Shown: piece by piece, positions 60,514-64,000 of the stretch | How the letters are laid out: each line of letters begins with the position of its first letter | Position numbering within the stretch: the first letter of the stretch is position 1 | NCBI GenBank assembly: GCA_031761405.1 | Contig: JASEVX010000012.1 | Coordinates: 19,778,871 to 19,842,870, forward strand | Direction: 5' to 3' | Length of the DNA: 64,000 bases | DNA from: Serripes groenlandicus | Taxonomy: Eukaryota > Mollusca > Bivalvia > Cardiida > Cardiidae | Position numbers and translations under genes: made by a program | Notes under the pieces: model-generated | Databases searched by the model: none | Told to the model about the DNA's origin: nothing | The model's input: only the letters and a program-made list of their open reading frames with translations

Positions 60514-63426
60514 GTTAGTTATTTCAAATATAATTTTAAAACAATACTGTTTGAGCTTATGCTAATCTTTACTTCGAAAAATGAATATTCAATCGGCTTG
60601 AGAAAGTATTAATAAAAGACATGCTTTATTTGAAAATTTATATTTATTTAAAACAAGGGCTTAACCAATTCTTTTCATTTAGAAAATGAATAATACATGT
60701 ATCTTTTATATCAATATATTACAAAATTATACTAAATGCGTCAGCATAACGCAATATGAATAAATATGTGTATAATTAATTTATTTGACGTACTTTTGTG
60801 AACATATTTTGATTAATGACATTTAATTTTCAATCCATTTGATAAGCTGAAGCCGTTAGTTGGGCAGGTGTCACATGTCCAGTTGATATACTCGAAGATA
60901 AAGAAAAGGAAAACCTATACGTGTTCAAACCTACTGAAAAACCTTCTGGATATACAATTTTAAAACAGAATGTCACTGGTCGGTTCTCGATTGCACCTAA
61001 CGGAACACTGAGTTCTGCGACTAAGCTGGACTACGAGAGTACTGAAAAAGCATATTCTTTAGATATCATGTGAGTATAATATATCATGTCGTATGCGTAC
61101 ATGTGGTTAAAAGAAACAACGAGCGATTAAAATCAGATGGACGATCATATTTAAAAAAAAAAAAATACCGATACGATCAACTATTTCATGTTTCATTTAA
61201 ATAGCAATTTAAATGAAACATGAAATAGTTGATCGTATCGGTATTTTTTTTTTTTAAATATGATCGTCAATCTGCGAAAAACTACAGTAAAGTTAGTTGT
61301 TGATATTTGGAAACATAGTGTGACCATTTATCATGTTGAACCGCATAAGTAAAGCTATATATCTTCCTTGCAGACGGACTGAACAAAACTGATCTAATTT
61401 GAAGTTATCAAATGTGCCATCTTCGCCAAACAAGGGTACTTCGCATTTTACATTTCCGCAAGCAATTATGGTAATTTAATGAAAACCAATCTTGGCTTTC
61501 GGAAATGCGTTGGCTTGTCTTAAGGCAAAACAATAGTCAATATGGATGAGTATTGTCGCGTAGACAAGGGGTATTTTATACAGGGCACATGTTGGACTTT
61601 TCTAAATAATATCTCGGATGGATAAGCTATAGAGACATGACCACCTGTTACCATAATTATTGATAGACTTAATGATCTAAGATGAATTAATATGTTCTTG
61701 CAGGATGTTTAACGCAGATAAAACCAAAAACGACAATAAAACATGTGTAATACAAGTCATCGGGGTAAACGATGAACGTCCTCAGTTTGATCAGGAATCG
61801 TACTCCGTGAACATTCCAAACAATGTTGAAAAAGGTAAGGGTTTATTATTGAAAACAATGTATATTTTGAAAACAAAATTATTTCCTATTTCAGAAAAGA
61901 ACATCTCAAAGTAACCATTTGTCAGAGATCTCGATATCTTATAAGTTAAAATAAGGCATAATGTCGTGTGATTGTCAATAGGAATGGACTGGTGAAGCCT
62001 TTGATGTCTTGTTGCCGAGGAACTTTTACGGATTAAAAGAATGGCAACGTATTAAACAATTATAGAGAACCACTTAATGTTGTAACTTTACGACCAGAAA
62101 TTACCCAAATATATGAGCCCGTCTATTGGTAAACGCATACATCAGTGTATGTAAAATGCCTTAATATACACTGTGTTTTTAATATTCTTAAGAGTTCGAA
62201 CTGAGCAAGTTCAGACCAGACTGTGTGGATGCTCAGATTTATGGAAATCTTCAGTTGTCGCAAAATCCATGGTTATGCTTGCTTGCTTGTTTTTAAACTT
62301 TGACACTTAAGTGTCTCTTACCGTCTGTCATATATCCGTCCATCCGTATTTCTGTCTAGTACTCACTAAAGTACATATTGTCAGGCGACACAGATGTTCC
62401 TTCAAACAAGTGTATCTACACCAACATTACGATATCTTTTTCAGGTGCGAATGTGCTGAACGTTACAGCAACCGATAGAGATGTGTCAGAGACGTTAAAC
62501 ACGGCTGAGTACAGTATTAAAGGTTAGTGACGGTATTACCTTTTTTATTTAGTGATATTTAATACGTCTATTATTCGTGACAGATATGCTGTCATTGGCA
62601 TTTTTAAGATTAAAATGTCCATGTTCAATCTACACAGTTATGTTACTTTAATCCGTATTACATACACAGTTCAGGCGCCCCGTCAAAACTATCAGATCTA
62701 TTATTAATTACGGTGTGAGTTAGCATAAGTACAACGTATACATAATCGTTTTCGGCGTCTGCTTACTGAAAATTCTACCAATACTCGAGCCGATGGTTTG
62801 GGACAATATGATAACTTGACCACGATGTCTCATGAGTCAAACCGGGGACATTTTCATAAACGAACTGGTACTGTACATTGTAGCTGCTGCATTCCATGAT
62901 ACATTATGTTTGATATCAATTAGACAGAAACAGGAACGATTTCGATATCGGGGAGTGAGAAATACAAGAGAAATATTAAACATATTTTCTATCAAATAGG
63001 GATTTTTTTCTAGAACTAACAATAATATAGTAAATAACCAGTGATACAATGTGCATGTCAATGCCATTTTTCGATTACTATATAATTGCTAACAAATTGT
63101 CGTTAGAATATGAAAGAGGTTCTAATTTTAGTGGTTAATCATAAACTGATATGACCTATGCACATTTGACTTATGTTTCTTTCACAGAAGGAGGCGATAA
63201 AGCAAACTTTACCATCAACGGTGACACTGGGGTTATCAATGCAGCATACAATATTACAGGGCCCAAGACCTTTGTGATAATTGTGGTTGTTACAGACACA
63301 GACAATACCGAACTGACAGATGAGGCAAGCGTATCAATGTGCATTGGATGTACAAGTGGTTCTTCTTTACTTCAGATAAGCATGTTTGCCTTCATGGCCC
63401 TTGTCTTCGGTATTGTCCTGATGTAA
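60450..63426 (+). CDS. Short secreted, probably GPI-anchored cadherin-repeat protein, whole gene (5 exons)
   Basis: Join of 60450-60513, 60853-61069, 61704-61834, 62445-62522 and 63188-63426 gives an unbroken 242-aa protein (phases 1, 2, 1, 1). Residues 1-21 are a signal peptide. Residues about 30-115 form one cadherin repeat with a LDYES motif (80-84), ending at the linker VNDERPQF (family form .ND..P.F). Residues 122-215 form a second, shortened repeat with ATDRD (146-150), YSI (160-162), FTINGDTGVI (171-180) and TDTDN. N-glycosylation sequons lie at N61, N71, N105, N143, N170 and N185. The chain ends in a hydrophobic stretch (224-242) with no cytoplasmic tail after CTSGSS, which fits a GPI-anchor signal. 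Inferred role: calcium-dependent cell-surface contact; specific function unknown. Classical cadherins are several times longer. Confidence 0.88.
60853..61069 (+). CDS. Cadherin-like exon 2 (first repeat)
   Basis: Encodes AVSWAGVTCPVDILEDKEKE through LDYESTEKAYSLDI. The acceptor lacks a good pyrimidine tract (GATAAGCTGAAG/CC); an AG six bases upstream (start 60847) is equally in frame and would add two residues. The donor is ATCAT/GTGAGT, phase 2. Confidence 0.82.
61141..61267. repeat. Near-perfect palindrome in cadherin intron 2
   Basis: 61-bp arms (61141-61202, 61207-61267) around AGCA. The arms contain an A13/T12 run and TACCGATACGATCAACTATT. The only difference seen is one base in the homopolymer length. 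It begins about 70 bp after the exon-2 donor. Confidence 0.95.
61704..61834 (+). CDS. Cadherin-like exon 3 (repeat boundary)
   Basis: Encodes MFNADKTKNDNKTCVIQVIG, the NDERPQFD linker and the start of repeat 2 (YSVNIPNNVEKG). The acceptor is TTCTTGCAG and the donor AAAG/GTAAGG, phase 1. Confidence 0.88.
62445..62522 (+). CDS. Cadherin-like exon 4
   Basis: Encodes ANVLNVTATDRDVSE through AEYSIK, the calcium-binding ATDRD motif and the YSI strand of repeat 2. The acceptor is TCTTTTTCAG and the donor AAAG/GTTAGT, phase 1. It is short (78 bp) and in no long open frame, so it is easily missed. Confidence 0.88.
63188..63426 (+). CDS. Cadherin-like exon 5 (repeat 2 end and hydrophobic tail)
   Basis: Encodes EGGDKANFTINGDTGVINAA to the C-terminal FAFMALVFGIVLM and TAA. 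The acceptor is TTTCTTTCACAG. The upstream pseudogene at 54439 is a copy of its 3' two thirds. Confidence 0.9.
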
Positions 63427-63623
63427 TTTGTGGTTAATGGTAAAACTTTTGGAATCTGAGTTTGTATCAAATGAGGCTTTATTTTTGCGAATGATATGTT
63501 GATGCATTGATAGCAAAATATTGAATATTATACTTTGGTGTGGTTTTACAATTGTGTGTGTTAATATTTTTTCTGCATGTTCTTATACCATTCCGAATTA
63601 GTTTAACTTCGTTTTCTGTCGAA

Positions 63624-63629
63624 AATAAA
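63624..63629 (+). terminator. Candidate polyadenylation signal for the cadherin-like gene
   Basis: AATAAA in GTCGAAAATAAATTCGAAG, about 200 bp after the stop codon. Confidence 0.5.
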
Positions 63630-64000
63630 TTCGAAGTATTCGACTAATGACCAGTTACGCAAACAAGAATGTCTGGCATTTCATAAACAGTTTAAAAATC
63701 TGGTCAGTCTGCATATCCACTGGTAATAATTGGATGATCTGTATTCCAAGAGTTTGAATCAACTTTCTGTTCTATGATTGACAAAAGTCTTTGTGACTGG
63801 CATCATTCCTTTTCATTAAGTTGGACAAATATACAGATTGACTGTTACTATTATGAATATAATGCAATAAATAATAATCTGTATTTTTGCGAATGATTTG
63901 TTAATACATTGATAGCAATAGTATGGACTATTATTTTATTTTCATCCGTGTGTATTAACAAGACTTTATGAAAGTTTATTTTTATTCTTATTAAAAAATA
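63630..64000. other. 3' flank, SINE remnant and unassigned DNA
   Basis: TGATTGACAAAAGTCTTTGT and TGGCATCATTCC near 63775-63812 recall the S1 SINE body. AT-rich thereafter. TTTTTGCGAATGAT and TTGATAGCAA occur twice (about 63483 and 63886), a local direct repeat. Confidence 0.5.

Overview
The window looks like animal nuclear DNA from a lophotrochozoan, most probably a bivalve mollusc. It is AT-rich, has introns, has no operon structure, and is crowded with short non-autonomous transposons (MITEs), tRNA-headed SINEs and minisatellites of the kind that fill bivalve genomes. The species call is an inference. Only two convincing protein-coding genes are present, both on the + strand. Nearly all other short open reading frames are repeats read by chance.

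Layout. 1-28.1 kb is intergenic repeat sequence: a CTA triplet block, 53-bp and 69-bp tandem repeats, a 183-bp satellite (6.2-7.25 kb), a 57-bp satellite of about 47 units held inside an element with terminal inverted repeats (10.19-13.0 kb), a 52-bp array grown from a SINE body (13.8-14.4 kb), a 49-bp array (22.45-22.9 kb), and dozens of MITE and SINE copies. 28.1-45.9 kb is an FKBP14/FKBP22-type ER prolyl isomerase gene with four coding exons (214 aa, two EF-hands, C-terminal HDEL). Its 13.3-kb first intron is almost entirely MITEs and SINEs. Its third intron holds a decoy duplicate of the start of the last exon. 46-50.7 kb is intergenic, with a 397-bp tandem duplication and a 5S-rRNA-like remnant.

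50.7-54.65 kb is a decayed paralogous copy of the locus at 57.87-63.5 kb. The downstream locus carries an intact five-exon gene for a small secreted, probably GPI-anchored cadherin-repeat protein (242 aa). The upstream copy keeps the 5' flank, part of intron 4 and a nonsense-mutated final exon. Exons 1-4 are missing, and a MITE sits at the deletion junction. Between the copies lie two degenerate LINE fragments (55.6-57.4 kb, minus strand).

The two genes both act in the secretory pathway (folding in the ER lumen; cell-surface adhesion), but nothing in the sequence links them functionally. The most unusual material is structural: an X-Y-X'-Y' interleaved inverted repeat inside a SINE (29.5 kb), near-perfect palindromes with 4-nt spacers in an intron of each gene, two piggyBac-like TTAA MITE families that insert next to each other, MITEs nested in MITEs, and three SINE-type heads sharing one 3' core.
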